Assembly (NCBI GenBank): GCA_003260025.2
Contig: QFZU02000081.1
Location: forward strand, 1-50,971
DNA length: 50,971 nucleotides
Source of the DNA: Microbispora triticiradicis
Lineage (GTDB): Bacteria > Actinomycetota > Actinomycetes > Streptosporangiales > Streptosporangiaceae
Reading direction: 5' to 3'
Shown here one piece after another: positions 36,020-44,547 of this stretch; position 1 is the first letter of the stretch, and the number at the start of each line of letters is the position of its first letter. The translations under genes were made by a program, and so were the position numbers. A model generated the notes under the pieces. It had not been told where the DNA came from, ran no database searches, and saw only the letters and a program-made list of their open reading frames with translations.

Positions 36020-36967
36020 TCAGCCGACGCGGACGATGCTCTTGCCTCGGGTCACTCCGCCGGCCAGGTCCGCTATCGCGTTCCCGACGTCGGCGAGGGT
36101 GTATTCGGCGGTGACATCGAGGCGCACCGACCCGCCCGCCACCAGCGCCATGGCGAGAGCGGCGCTGTCGGCCAGCTTCTGCGGGCGGGTCCGGCCGGCC
36201 AGGTTGCTGTTGTAGGTCATCAGCGACTGGCCCTGCATCAGCAGGTCGTCGGCCGACACGGTGACCGGCTCGAAGGAGGCGATGTTGCCGTAGACCACGA
36301 TCCGGCCGTGCGGTGCCAACCGGGACAGGTTCGCGACCCGCGCGGCGCCGCCGATCGGGTCGAGGATCACGTCGAACGTCTCATCGCCGAGGGCATCGGG
36401 GAACTCCTCGCGTACCAGCACCTCGTGGTAGCCGAACCGGCGGGCGTAATCGACCCGGCCGGCGTCGCCGACCACGCCGACGATCCGTTCCGCACCCGCG
36501 GCGGCGGCGAACTGCCCGGCCAGGGAGCCGACGCCGCCGGCGGCGGCGTGGATCAGCACGCTGTCCCCGAGTGACACCCCGGCGACGGTATTGATCAGGT
36601 CGTAGGCGGTCGGTGCGACCCATCCGAACGCGGCGGCCTCACGGATTCCGACCCCGGCGGCGTTGATCGCCAGCACCGCCGGTGCGATGACGACCTCGGC
36701 GTAACCGCCACCGCCCACCAGCGCGGTCACCTGCTCGCCGATACGGGCCTCGTCGACGCCCTCACCAACCGCGACGATCTCACCCGCCGCCTCGAACCCG
36801 GGCACGAACGGGCGCGGAATCGGGAAGTGCCCCGCACGCGCCAGCACGTCGCCGTACTGCACCCCCGCGTAGGCGACCCTGATCGCGACCTCACCGGGCC
36901 CGGCCACGGGCTCGGCCAACTCCGAGATCCGGAGCCGGTCGTCGGTGCCCAGAACAGCAGCCTTCAT
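36020..36967 (-). CDS. Quinone oxidoreductase-type MDR reductase (zinc-independent)
   Basis: 315 residues from ATG 36967; a GTG at 36976 adds three residues and is nearer the AGAAGG. GroES-like start MKAAVLGTDDRLRISELAEP, AGVQYGDVLARAGHFPIP, FVPGFEAAGEIVAVG, then the cofactor-binding SVLIHAAAGGVGSLAGQFAA (AxxGxxG) of NADPH:quinone reductases. No structural or catalytic zinc ligands. Cytosolic, reduces quinones or enones. Divergent from the marR-type gene with palindromes between them. Confidence 0.92.
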   Translation of the reverse strand: MKAAVLGTDDRLRISELAEPVAGPGEVAIRVAYAGVQYGDVLARAGHFPIPRPFVPGFEAAGEIVAVGEGVDEARIGEQVTALVGGGGYAEVVIAPAVLAINAAGVGIREAAAFGWVAPTAYDLINTVAGVSLGDSVLIHAAAGGVGSLAGQFAAAAGAERIVGVVGDAGRVDYARRFGYHEVLVREEFPDALGDETFDVILDPIGGAARVANLSRLAPHGRIVVYGNIASFEPVTVSADDLLMQGQSLMTYNSNLAGRTRPQKLADSAALAMALVAGGSVRLDVTAEYTLADVGNAIADLAGGVTRGKSIVRVG

Positions 36968-36993
36968 GGCACACAACCTTCTGTGTCGACTCA

Positions 36994-37031
36994 GTATCCT
37001 GATACATAAGACTCAAGCAGTATCAGGATCC
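36994..37031. promoter_or_regulatory. Paired MarR-type operators
   Basis: GTATC-CT-GATAC (36994-37005) is a perfect palindrome. GTATC-AG-GATCC (37020-37031) is an imperfect second copy. Both fill the 88-base gap between the oxidoreductase and MarR-family starts. Confidence 0.8.
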
Positions 37032-37055
37032 TGTGTCAACTTAGGGAGCTGTGAC

Positions 37056-37511
37056 ATGTCTGAGGTGCCCATCGAGGAGTACGTGTGCACCCGCATTCGC
37101 CGCGCCGAGCAGGCGCTCATGGCCCACCACGAAGGGGTGCTGCGCGGCTATGGGCTGACCATGACCCAGTACACGGTGCTGCTCACCCTGTCGCGGGAGG
37201 ACGGCATGTCCGGTGCTCAACTGGCCCGCGCGTGCGGGGTCACCCAGCAGAGCATGGCCACCGTCCTGACCGGGATGCAGAACAAAGGGCTCATCGACCG
37301 GCAGCCGTCCCCCGTGCACGCCAAAGTCCTGATCGCCACCCTCACCCCGGACGGCCGTGACCTGCTCGACCGGGCCTACCAGGAAGTCATCGTGCTCGAA
37401 CGCGCCCTGACCGGCCGGTTCACCCCCGAGGAGCACAGGCTGTTCTGTGAGTTCCTCGACCGCGCCACCGCCACCCTCGTCGAGCAGACACCCGCCGCCC
37501 ACAACGGCTGA
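37056..37511 (+). CDS. MarR family transcriptional regulator
   Basis: 151 residues from ATG 37056 after TTAGGGAGC. Winged helix: MTQYTVLLTLSREDGMSGAQ, LARACGVTQQSMATVLTGMQ, NKGLIDRQPS.. and the wing HAKVLIATLTPDGRDL. Likely represses itself and the divergent oxidoreductase, with a quinone-like or oxidative ligand as inducer by analogy to similar pairs. The open frame upstream to 36945 crosses the operators and is not used. Confidence 0.92.
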   Translation: MSEVPIEEYVCTRIRRAEQALMAHHEGVLRGYGLTMTQYTVLLTLSREDGMSGAQLARACGVTQQSMATVLTGMQNKGLIDRQPSPVHAKVLIATLTPDGRDLLDRAYQEVIVLERALTGRFTPEEHRLFCEFLDRATATLVEQTPAAHNG

Positions 37512-37866
37512 CAGTCCGCGCCCCTGCCAAACGGGCCACACCCCGCGGCTGACGGCCGCCGTAACCCCATGCCTCCTGGCCGCCGACCGCCGTGTCACAC
37601 ACCCGCCGCTCATAGCTGCTGTGCACGCGCTGGGAGACCGTCCCGCACCGCGAGCACGCCGCCTGCGAAACGCGGGTCCTGGCCCGGATCCGTACCGATG
37701 CGACTGTCGCTCCGATGGAGATGGCGTCCTGTTTCCGAAGCTGTCTCAAGTCGCCGAAGTGGCTGTGAGCTAGATCACGGTTGAGGTTGACCTGAGGTCA
37801 GGGTGGAAGCTCAGCGCAGCGGGTCGACACCGACCCGGACATAACGGATGCGAAGGACCACCCACC
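37512..37866. promoter_or_regulatory. Intergenic region with palindrome before the beta-lactamase-like gene
   Basis: No gene seen in these 355 bases. TGACCT-G-AGGTCA (37788-37800) overlaps CCTGA-GG-TCAGG (37791-37802), about 70 bases before the start at 37867, in a place for an operator. The MerR regulator gene downstream may act here. Confidence 0.45.
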
Positions 37867-39435
37867 ATGACGATCACCCTTTCCGACCTGGACAAGAGCA
37901 CTCTGCGGATTGCTGCGTACGGCGCCGTGTCGCTGATGGCCGCCGCCGGTGCCGCCGGCAACCCTCGCAAGATCGCCACAAACGGCAGCATCGCGCTGGG
38001 CTCGGCCACCGGCCTGATCGGGCACGTGCTCGCCGACTACCCCAAGGGCAAGGACCTGGCCGGCACGTCCGTGGCCGAGATCGCCGACCGCGTGCTGCCG
38101 GCCCTGACCGCGGCCATGAACCTGCTGAAGCAGCAGGATCCGGCCGAGGCCGGCAACTTCCGCCGCACCGTCCTCGTCGCTGTCGAAACCGCCCAGATGC
38201 ACCAGGGCCAGCCGAGCCCCGCCGCGGCCGAGATGGTCCGCAAGATCACCGGAGCCCTCGACGCCGCCAGGGTGACCGCTGCGGCCGGTGGGGCCGTGCC
38301 GCCGGAAGCCGCGGCCGGGCAGGATCGCCCGGAGCTGCAGAAGGCGATCGAGGAGATCGTCGAGTCCGGTTTCGTCGGGGTGTCGCTGCGCGTGCACGAT
38401 GAGCGGGGCGAGTGGGCCGGCAGTGCCGGGGCGGCCGAGCTGGGCGGGACCGCCAAGCCGCCGATCAACGGACATGTCCGGATCGGCAGCAACACCAAGA
38501 CCTTCACCGCGGCCCTGGTGCTGCGACTGGTGGCCGAGGGCAAGGTCGGGCTGGACACCCCGGCGGCGGACTATCTGCCCGAGTTTGGGCTGGACGAGCG
38601 GATCACGGTGCGGATGCTGTTGCAGCACACCAGCGGGGTGTTCAACTTCAGCGGCGAGGTCTACGACGACGGGACGGTCGTGCCGGGGATCGCCATCCCC
38701 TACGGCACCACGGGCCAGGAGTGGGTGGACAACCGGTTCAAGGCCTACCGGCCGCAAGAGCTGGTGGAGCTGGCGTTGTCGAAGCCGGCGCGGTTCGAGC
38801 CGGGGGCGGGCTGGAGCTATTCCAACACCAACTACGTGCTGGCCCGGTTGCTGATCGAGAAGGTCAGCGGCCGCACCTACGCCGAGGAGATGCAGCGGCT
38901 GATTCTCGGGCCGCTCGGGCTGTCGGGCACCGTGGTGCCGGACGCCTCGCCGGAGATCCCTAAGCCGCACGCCCACGCCTACTACCGGTACGAGGACGCG
39001 GGCGAGCAGAAGACGATCGACATCACCCGCCAGAACCCCTCCTGGATCTCCACCGGCGGTGACATGATCTCGACCACCCAGGACCTGCACACCTTCATCT
39101 CCGCACTGCTGGGCGGCAAGCTCCTGCCGGCCCCGCTGCTGGCCGAGATGTGCACCCCGCGCCCGACGGGCATCCCGGACATGGACTACGGCCTGGGAGT
39201 GTTCGTGCTGACCACGGACGACGGCGGCACCGTCATCTCCCACAACGGCGCCGCCGTGGGCCACGCGGCGCTGATGTACAGCAGCCTCGACGGCTGCAAG
39301 ACGCTGACCGCCGCGCTGAACTGCGTGGACGACGCCGATCTGTCCATCGCAGCAGCGTTCCAGAAGGCCCAGCAGAGGCTCCTCAGCGAGGTGTTCGGCG
39401 GTGGGCAGGCCGATCCCGCTCAGCCGACGGGCTGA
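37867..39435 (+). CDS. Beta-lactamase-family serine hydrolase with extra N-terminal helical domain
   Basis: 522 residues. Residues about 155-510 form a class C beta-lactamase/DD-peptidase-like domain: SxxK in GSNTKTF (Ser208, Lys211), YxN in WSYSNTNYV (Tyr318, Asn320) and HxG in ISHNGAAVGH (His459, Gly461). Residues 1-135 are a separate helical domain (STLRIAAYGAVSLMAAAGAA, EIADRVLPALTAAMNLL, EAGNFRRTVLVAVETA) that I know as a free-standing small actinobacterial protein, joined by an Ala-rich linker. No signal peptide, so this hydrolase probably works inside the cell. The reaction is not known; esterase, amidase or peptidase are all possible. Confidence 0.88.
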   Translation: MTITLSDLDKSTLRIAAYGAVSLMAAAGAAGNPRKIATNGSIALGSATGLIGHVLADYPKGKDLAGTSVAEIADRVLPALTAAMNLLKQQDPAEAGNFRRTVLVAVETAQMHQGQPSPAAAEMVRKITGALDAARVTAAAGGAVPPEAAAGQDRPELQKAIEEIVESGFVGVSLRVHDERGEWAGSAGAAELGGTAKPPINGHVRIGSNTKTFTAALVLRLVAEGKVGLDTPAADYLPEFGLDERITVRMLLQHTSGVFNFSGEVYDDGTVVPGIAIPYGTTGQEWVDNRFKAYRPQELVELALSKPARFEPGAGWSYSNTNYVLARLLIEKVSGRTYAEEMQRLILGPLGLSGTVVPDASPEIPKPHAHAYYRYEDAGEQKTIDITRQNPSWISTGGDMISTTQDLHTFISALLGGKLLPAPLLAEMCTPRPTGIPDMDYGLGVFVLTTDDGGTVISHNGAAVGHAALMYSSLDGCKTLTAALNCVDDADLSIAAAFQKAQQRLLSEVFGGGQADPAQPTG

Positions 39436-39602
39436 GCACACCTGTGACCCGCACGCCTCAAGAGGCGCCCTCTTCCGGCCGTGCATCAGGCAGAACGCGA
39501 ACCGGAGCCACACCGAGCCCGACCAGCTCGGCGTGGCCCGTCCACATGCTCGGCGGTGGTCTGCTCGGTCGCCGAGCTCGAGCACAAGGCAGGATTGTGC
39601 AG

Positions 39603-40385
39603 ATGAACGGAGTCACGATCGGGCAGGCGGCGGCGTTCGTCGGCGTCACGGTGAAGACGGTGCGGCACTACCACAAGCTTGGTCTGGTGACGGAGCCGGA
39701 ACGCGACAGCTCCGGCTACCGCAGGTACGGATCGGCCGAGTTGTTACAGCTGGTGCAGGTCCGGACGCTGGCCGCCGCCGGGGTGCCGCTGGCCGACATC
39801 GGACCCCTGCTCGACGCCGACCCCACGCTGTTCGCCGCCGCGCTCGCCGACGTCGAGCTGCAGCTCACCGACCGGATCGAGGAGTTGATCGCGCGGCGTG
39901 ACACGCTGCGCAGGCTCGCCGACGGCGACCGGGCCCTGCTGCCCGACCGGGCGGTGGCGCTGCTGGAGCGGCTGTCCGGCCTCGGCTTCCCCGCGGCGGA
40001 GGTGGCAGCCGCCAGGGAAGGTTGGGTGCTGGCCAGGGCACTGGTCCCCGAGGGCTTCGACGACTACCTCACCCATGTCGAGCACGCCCTCGAAGACACC
40101 CGGTTCGTCGCCTTGATCAAGCGCGGCGCCGAAGCCGCGGCATGGGAACCGGACGACCCGCGCATCGCCGAGCTCGCCACCGACATGACCGACCACTTCC
40201 TCGCCAACCCCGCACACCTGAAGATCGTGACTGGTCTGCAAGCCCACACCGAAGCCGCGACCCGGTACAAGCTGATCGCCCTCCACGGCGAGGAGCAGGG
40301 ATCGGCCGCAGCCCAGGGGGTCGCGCTCATCGAGGCCAAGCTCCGCTCCGCCGGCATCCATATCCCCAGACCGGACTCCCACTGA
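39603..40385 (+). CDS. MerR family transcriptional regulator
   Basis: 260 residues from ATG 39603. HTH: TIGQAAAFVGVTVKTVRHYH KLGLV, then SSGYRRYGSAELLQLVQVR, the MerR signature. The long C-terminal part (about 120-260) with FDDYLTHVEHALEDTRFVAL is a helical effector domain, not the short metal-binding type. It follows the beta-lactamase-like gene by 167 bases on the same strand and may control it. The open frame upstream (from 39150) is a shadow. Confidence 0.9.
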   Translation: MNGVTIGQAAAFVGVTVKTVRHYHKLGLVTEPERDSSGYRRYGSAELLQLVQVRTLAAAGVPLADIGPLLDADPTLFAAALADVELQLTDRIEELIARRDTLRRLADGDRALLPDRAVALLERLSGLGFPAAEVAAAREGWVLARALVPEGFDDYLTHVEHALEDTRFVALIKRGAEAAAWEPDDPRIAELATDMTDHFLANPAHLKIVTGLQAHTEAATRYKLIALHGEEQGSAAAQGVALIEAKLRSAGIHIPRPDSH

Positions 40386-40470
40386 CCGCTCCGTGCTCCG
40401 GCCCTTCGGCCCTTCGGCCCGGCAACCCGGCCGGACAGAATGGGCCCATCGCCAGCCGCGGGCGGAGTAC

Positions 40471-40507
40471 GGGTGCCACCGGAATACGGCAGAAACGGGC
40501 CGCGAGC
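40471..40507 (+). repeat. Left terminal inverted repeat of the Tn3-family element
   Basis: Begins GGGTGCCACCGGAATACGGC and ends CCGCGAGC. Identical over all 37 bases to the reverse complement of 43312-43348. Confidence 0.9.
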
Positions 40508-40570
40508 CTGATCGCCGGTCGCTGAAATCTTGGCGTTCGCGCTGGTTAGTGACGGTTTCCGGGGGTTCGG

Positions 40571-41290
40571 GTGGCGTCGATCGATCGGACGGCCTACCCG
40601 AGGTTCACCCGGGCAGTGTCGGCGCGGGAGCTGACAGAGGTGTTCACTCCGTCCATTGGCGAGGTGGAGCGGGCGCGCGGCAAGACGCAGGATGATCTGT
40701 ATCTGCTGGCGTTGCTGGTGTGACTGAAGGCCTACCGCCGCCTCCTTGGGCAAGTTCAAGGGCCGCCTGGCGTTCCTGCGGGACCTGGACGCGCTCGGTC
40801 CAACGCAGGCGTGGCTGGAGAGCGTCCCGTCGGAGAAGATCGCGCACTTCGCGGGCGAGGCGCGGGTGACCAACGTCGCCGATCTGCGTAAGGTGCTGGA
40901 TGAGGACAAGCGGTTCACGCTGATCGTCAGCCTGTTGCACACTGTGCGGACCGGGGTCCGCGATGACGTGGTGACGATGTTCTGCAAGTGGATGACGGCG
41001 ATCCACACGAAGGGCCGCGACCAGCTGGAGACACTGCAGGAGGTGCACCGCGCTGAGTCCGAACGGCTCCTGGGCGTGTTTGGCGACGTCCTGGACGGCG
41101 TCCGCGAGGCCCTGATCCCCGCAGAGCAGCAGACCGGCTACGAGAGCGCCGGTGCTGCGGCGAACGCGCAGGAGAACCGAGGCCGGGCTGCCGACCGAGG
41201 CGGCTGAGCTGACCGGCCACTACAAGCAGCTCCTGGCCGAGATCGCCGCCGAGGTCGACGCCGGCCGGGCCCGTTCGGAAGGCCAGCGCG
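40571..41290 (+). pseudogene. Tn3-family transposase TnpA, N-terminal and partial middle, broken
   Basis: From GTG 40571 the frame reads ASIDRTAYPRFTRAVSAREL then TEVFTPSIGEVERARG, the start of TnpA (DUF4158), and stops at about 40722. After a gap in homology the middle reads KFKGRLAFLRDLDALGPTQA, EKIAHFAGEARVTNVADLRK and RAESERLLGVFGDVLDGVRE (to 41130). Beyond that the frame changes (EAGLPTEAAELTGHYKQLL, to 41290). The DDE half is missing. So at least one deletion, one stop and one shift. Confidence 0.78.
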
Positions 41291-41436
41291 GCACCGGGCC
41301 GCCGAGCGTCGGGGTGCCGCCTCGACCGCTGGGAAGTCCCGCCGCCCGCATGCCTGTTCGATCTCGTCCTGGAGATCGAACTGCGTCTCCAGGTTTGGCG
41401 GCCCACGACACGTTGGTTAACGGCACCCCGAGGTCG

Positions 41437-42144
41437 TCAGAGCAACGCGGCGAGATCCGCCGGTCGCGAGAACATCGGCCAGTGGCCGGTCGGCAGTTCG
41501 ACAAAGGTCCATTCGGGTGTGCCGAGCGGGGCGAACGCCGGGTTCTCCGAAGCGATCAGCTCGCGGATCACCGCCACCGGCATCGTCGAGGCGACCATGG
41601 TCTTCGGCGTCGCCGGGATCTGCTGCGGCCGCTGAACCGACTGGGTGACCGCGCCCCACGGCTGCGGCGTCGCCTTCGCGCGGATCTGCGCCCAATGCTC
41701 CTCGGTCAGTCCCGCGAACCTCCCCTCCCCCTGGTCGAAGAAGGGTGCGTCGAGTGCATAACCGTCCCCGACCTGAGCGCGCCAGGCTTTCTGGGTGTCC
41801 TCGTCATTGAAGTCGATCACCGCCACACCGGACGGCAGCGGCGCGGTGTCAACGTAGACGACCCGGCTGAGCCGCTCGGGATGCCGGTCGGCGACCGCGG
41901 TTACCGGGACACTCGCCCCGCTGTGCCCGACCAGGACAACCTCCTCCCATCCGTCCATTGCCGCGAGGATGTCGAGGACATGGGTCTCCACGCCGACCTC
42001 CGGCGACAGCTCCCCAGACCTCTCCGCCAGCCCCGTCAAAGTGACCGCCCGCACCTGGTGTCCGGCGGCGCGCAGCTTCTGCGCCACCTGGTCCCAAGCC
42101 CAGGCGCCGAGCCAAAAGCCGGGAACCAGCACATAGTTCGCCAT
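41437..42144 (-). CDS. Alpha/beta hydrolase (EstC/haloperoxidase-like)
   Basis: 235 residues. YVLVPGFWLGAWAWDQVAQK is the oxyanion start, VVLVGHSGAS carries the nucleophile Ser (about residue 94), and LPTGHWPMFSRP near the end has the catalytic His. This is the pattern of the many actinobacterial esterase-like proteins with GHW or GHM histidines. Cytosolic. It is divergent from the WYL regulator, its likely controller, and both are transposon cargo. Confidence 0.9.
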   Translation of the reverse strand: MANYVLVPGFWLGAWAWDQVAQKLRAAGHQVRAVTLTGLAERSGELSPEVGVETHVLDILAAMDGWEEVVLVGHSGASVPVTAVADRHPERLSRVVYVDTAPLPSGVAVIDFNDEDTQKAWRAQVGDGYALDAPFFDQGEGRFAGLTEEHWAQIRAKATPQPWGAVTQSVQRPQQIPATPKTMVASTMPVAVIRELIASENPAFAPLGTPEWTFVELPTGHWPMFSRPADLAALL

Positions 42145-42190
42145 CTCATCGTCCTTTCAGTGAGCCGATGTCGCTACGCTAAAGCCGATA

Positions 42191-42205
42191 GCGGACAGAA
42201 TCCGC
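42191..42205. promoter_or_regulatory. Inverted repeat GCGGA-N5-TCCGC, candidate operator
   Basis: Lies in the 81-base gap between the divergent hydrolase and regulator genes, 47 bases from the hydrolase start and 21 from the regulator start. Suits the dimeric HTH-WYL regulator. Confidence 0.6.
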
Positions 42206-42225
42206 CCGGATTAAGTGGGTGACTT

Positions 42226-43173
42226 GTGTCATATCCGGCGACCCGGATGCTGGCGATGCTCGAACTGCTCCAGGCGCACCACGGGCTGGGCGGCCGCGAC
42301 CTGGCGCAGAGGCTCGGTGTGGACGAGCGGACCGTCCGGCGTTACGCCGCCCGACTCGCCGAACTGGGCATCCCGGTCGCCGCCGAGCGCGGCCGCTACG
42401 GCGGCTACCAGCTGATGCCCGGCTACAAGCTGCCACCGCTGATGCTCACCGACGACGAGGCCACCGCCGTGGTTCTCGGCCTGCTCGCCGGACGCCGCCT
42501 GGGCCTTGCCGCCGAGGCTACCGAAGCCGCCCTGGCCAAGATCCGGCGGGTGCTGCCAGCCATGCTGCGAGAACAGGTCGGCGCACTGGAGGAGACCTTG
42601 GACTTCACTCTCGCCGAACGTGCGGCGCCAACGCCCGCGAGCCGGGCCGTGCTGACCCTGGCCGCCGCGATCCGCGACCGCCGCCGGGTCACACTGCGCT
42701 ACCGCTCCTGGAAAGGCTCCCAGACCGAACGCGAACTGGACGGCCACGGCCTGGTCTTCCACTCCGGCCGCTGGTACGTGACCGGCCACGACCACCGGTC
42801 CGGCGAGATCCGCACCTTCCGCGTCGACCGGATCTCCTCCGTCGTCCCAGGAACGGCTTCCTATGAGATCCCCGAGGAGTCCGACCCGGTGCGGCAGGTC
42901 ACCGCGTCGCTGGCCCAAGTACCGTATGCGCACATTGTCGAGGTCATTCTGCACGTTCCCCTAGCCGAGGCGGCCCGCCGCATCCCGCCGTCGGTGGCCA
43001 CACTCACCGAAACACCGGACGGAGTCCTCCTGCGGACGCGTGCCGAGTCCCTGGACGGCATGGCCGCCATGCTCGCCGGGCTCGGCTTCCCGTTCACGAT
43101 CTTGTCGCCGCACGAACTGCGCACTGCCGTCCGGCGCCTGGCCCAGTGCCTGCTGGAACAGACGTTGGAATGA
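42226..43173 (+). CDS. HTH-WYL (YafY-type) transcriptional regulator
   Basis: 315 residues from GTG 42226. N-terminal HTH_11: MLAMLELLQAHHGLGGRDLA, QRLGVDERTVRRYAARLAEL, then GRYGGYQLMPGYKLPPLMLT, the fixed pattern of this class. WYL domain at about 150-235 with RRRVTLRYRSWKGSQTERELD, GRWYVTGHDH and RTFRVDRIS, and a WCX-type end. Binds a nucleotide or other small ligand in the WYL domain. Probably controls the divergent hydrolase. Confidence 0.93.
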   Translation: MSYPATRMLAMLELLQAHHGLGGRDLAQRLGVDERTVRRYAARLAELGIPVAAERGRYGGYQLMPGYKLPPLMLTDDEATAVVLGLLAGRRLGLAAEATEAALAKIRRVLPAMLREQVGALEETLDFTLAERAAPTPASRAVLTLAAAIRDRRRVTLRYRSWKGSQTERELDGHGLVFHSGRWYVTGHDHRSGEIRTFRVDRISSVVPGTASYEIPEESDPVRQVTASLAQVPYAHIVEVILHVPLAEAARRIPPSVATLTETPDGVLLRTRAESLDGMAAMLAGLGFPFTILSPHELRTAVRRLAQCLLEQTLE

Positions 43174-43311
43174 ACACTCCCTGCGACCGGCCGCCGGGAG
43201 CCCACCGTGCAGATGATGGTGATGATCCACCTCGGCGCAGAAACGCTCTACGCGCAACTCCGCGACCGCTGCGAACATCGCCGCGATCGACGCTGACCAG
43301 CAACTACCTCA

Positions 43312-43348
43312 GCTCGCGGCCCGTTTCTGCCGTATTCCGGTGGCACCC
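43312..43348 (-). repeat. Right terminal inverted repeat of the Tn3-family element
   Basis: The reverse complement of the left repeat over 37 bases; the next base (43349) adds the fourth G of a canonical GGGG end. It lies 138 bases after the regulator stop. Confidence 0.9.
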
Positions 43349-43349
43349 C

Positions 43350-43628
43350 AACTTGGCGCGGAAGGGGCGGGGGTTTCCACGCATCGCCGTGGCGCGAACA
43401 CTTACGTGGCTGTGTCAACGTGGCTGTGTCGATCGTGACCTGCCACTCAGCCCTTAGCGCTAATACTCGGCCGGATCTTCCCGCTGCCCCGTTAGGCGCT
43501 CTAAGCGCGAGCCTCGTCGGCGTTCCCCTGCGCGCCCGGACCTCCGGCTCCACCCCCTCCTGACCGGCCGCACCGCCCCCCGGCCTGCTTTCCCGCTGTT
43601 CCAGTCGCCCGTGCACACCGGATGTGAG
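43350..43628. other. About 280 bases without a gene
   Basis: Contains a small direct repeat ACGTGGCTGTGTC at about 43402 and 43417. No open frame with support. Confidence 0.4.
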
Positions 43629-43991
43629 ATGACCGCCGTGAACGACGACGAGTCGCGGTCGCCGCGACGGCTCGCGACGCGCTACTTCGACATGTGGAAC
43701 ACCGGCGACGCCTCGGCGGCCGAGGAGATCCTGAGCCCGGGCTGGGTCGATCACGCGCGCCCCGAGGTGGCCGGGCCGAAGGGCGTGCGGGAGGCGGTCG
43801 GGCGGATCCGCGGCGCGCAGCCGGACCTCCGCTTCCGGATCGACGCCGTCCTCGGGGAGGGCGACCTGGTGGCGGTCGTCGGGAACGCCGGCCGCGGCCA
43901 GGACGCGGACGGCGCCCCGCTGGTCTGGCTCATCCGCGTACAGGACGGCCTGCTCGCCGAGATGTGGACCTACCGCGGCATCGGCGGGTGA
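43629..43991 (+). CDS. SnoaL-like/ester cyclase family protein
   Basis: 120 residues from ATG 43629. LATRYFDMWNTGDASAAEEI, LSPGWVDHARPEVAGPKGVR and ending LLAEMWTYRGIGG match the SnoaL-like fold (NTF2-type cone) of actinomycete polyketide cyclases and unrelated small enzymes. Substrate unknown; no polyketide genes nearby. Confidence 0.85.
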   Translation: MTAVNDDESRSPRRLATRYFDMWNTGDASAAEEILSPGWVDHARPEVAGPKGVREAVGRIRGAQPDLRFRIDAVLGEGDLVAVVGNAGRGQDADGAPLVWLIRVQDGLLAEMWTYRGIGG

Positions 43992-44035
43992 TCGGCGAGG
44001 GCCGTTCTCGACATCGGACGGCCGCGCGGCCCGCG

Positions 44036-44476
44036 TCAGGGCTCGAGGTCGGTCACCCCTCTGCCGCTCGACATGTCGAGCGGCACGGAAACCTGGTCGT
44101 GCGCGATCAACCATTCGCCGTCGAACTTCCGGAAGCAGAAAGTTCCCCGGACCCACATGCCGCTCGTCGCCGTCCCGTTCTTCAGCGTGCCGCTGAGCCG
44201 GCCGAAGCAGTGTCCGAACGCCACCGTGTCGCCCACGGTGATCGTCAGGTCGCGCACCTCGTAATCCACCTCCTGGAAGAACGTGAACACGTTCACCCAG
44301 TTCTTCAGTTTCGCGTCCACCCCCACGTGCTGCAGCGGCGGCTCGACGTCGAAGGACACGACGTCCGCCGCGTACAGCCGCCTCAGGCCTTCGAGATCCT
44401 TGGCCCGGATTCCTTCGACGATCCTGGCGATCCGCTGCCGGATCTCGGCTTCGTCTTCCTCGCGTCGCGTAGACAT
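44036..44476 (-). CDS. SnoaL/NTF2-like protein (YybH type)
   Basis: 146 residues: IRQRIARIVEGIRAKDLEGL, RRLYAADVVSFDVEPPLQHV and TFCFRKFDGEWLIAHDQVSV, typical of the SgcJ/YybH group of NTF2-like proteins. Convergent with the SnoaL-like gene 44 bases away. Cytosolic, function unknown. Confidence 0.85.
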   Translation of the reverse strand: MSTRREEDEAEIRQRIARIVEGIRAKDLEGLRRLYAADVVSFDVEPPLQHVGVDAKLKNWVNVFTFFQEVDYEVRDLTITVGDTVAFGHCFGRLSGTLKNGTATSGMWVRGTFCFRKFDGEWLIAHDQVSVPLDMSSGRGVTDLEP

Positions 44477-44547
44477 CGCTACTCGTCCCTCTGATTCGGT
44501 GCGGAATTCGGCTTCTCACTGGTACGACCGGACAGCACCGCGAAATG

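Larger units (their letters stand above)
40470..43349. mobile_element. Tn3-family transposon remnant with hydrolase/regulator cargo
   Basis: About 2.88 kb bounded by perfect 37-base inverted repeats (40471-40507 and 43312-43348). Inside are a decayed and shortened tnpA (40571-41290), a hydrolase gene and a WYL-type regulator gene. Tn3-family repeats are usually 38 bases beginning GGGG; the right end has the fourth G, the left has C. Neighbouring 5-base sequences (GAGTA and AACTT) differ, so no target duplication is left. With most of TnpA missing it could move only by help from another copy. Confidence 0.8.

Noticed and set aside
37798..39585. Minus-strand open frame of 595 codons opposite the beta-lactamase-like gene
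   Set aside because: Shadow frame; the plus strand carries the catalytic motifs.
43402..43430. Direct repeat ACGTGGCTGTGTC
   Set aside because: Only two copies, 15 bases apart, in a non-coding stretch; too little to assign a role.
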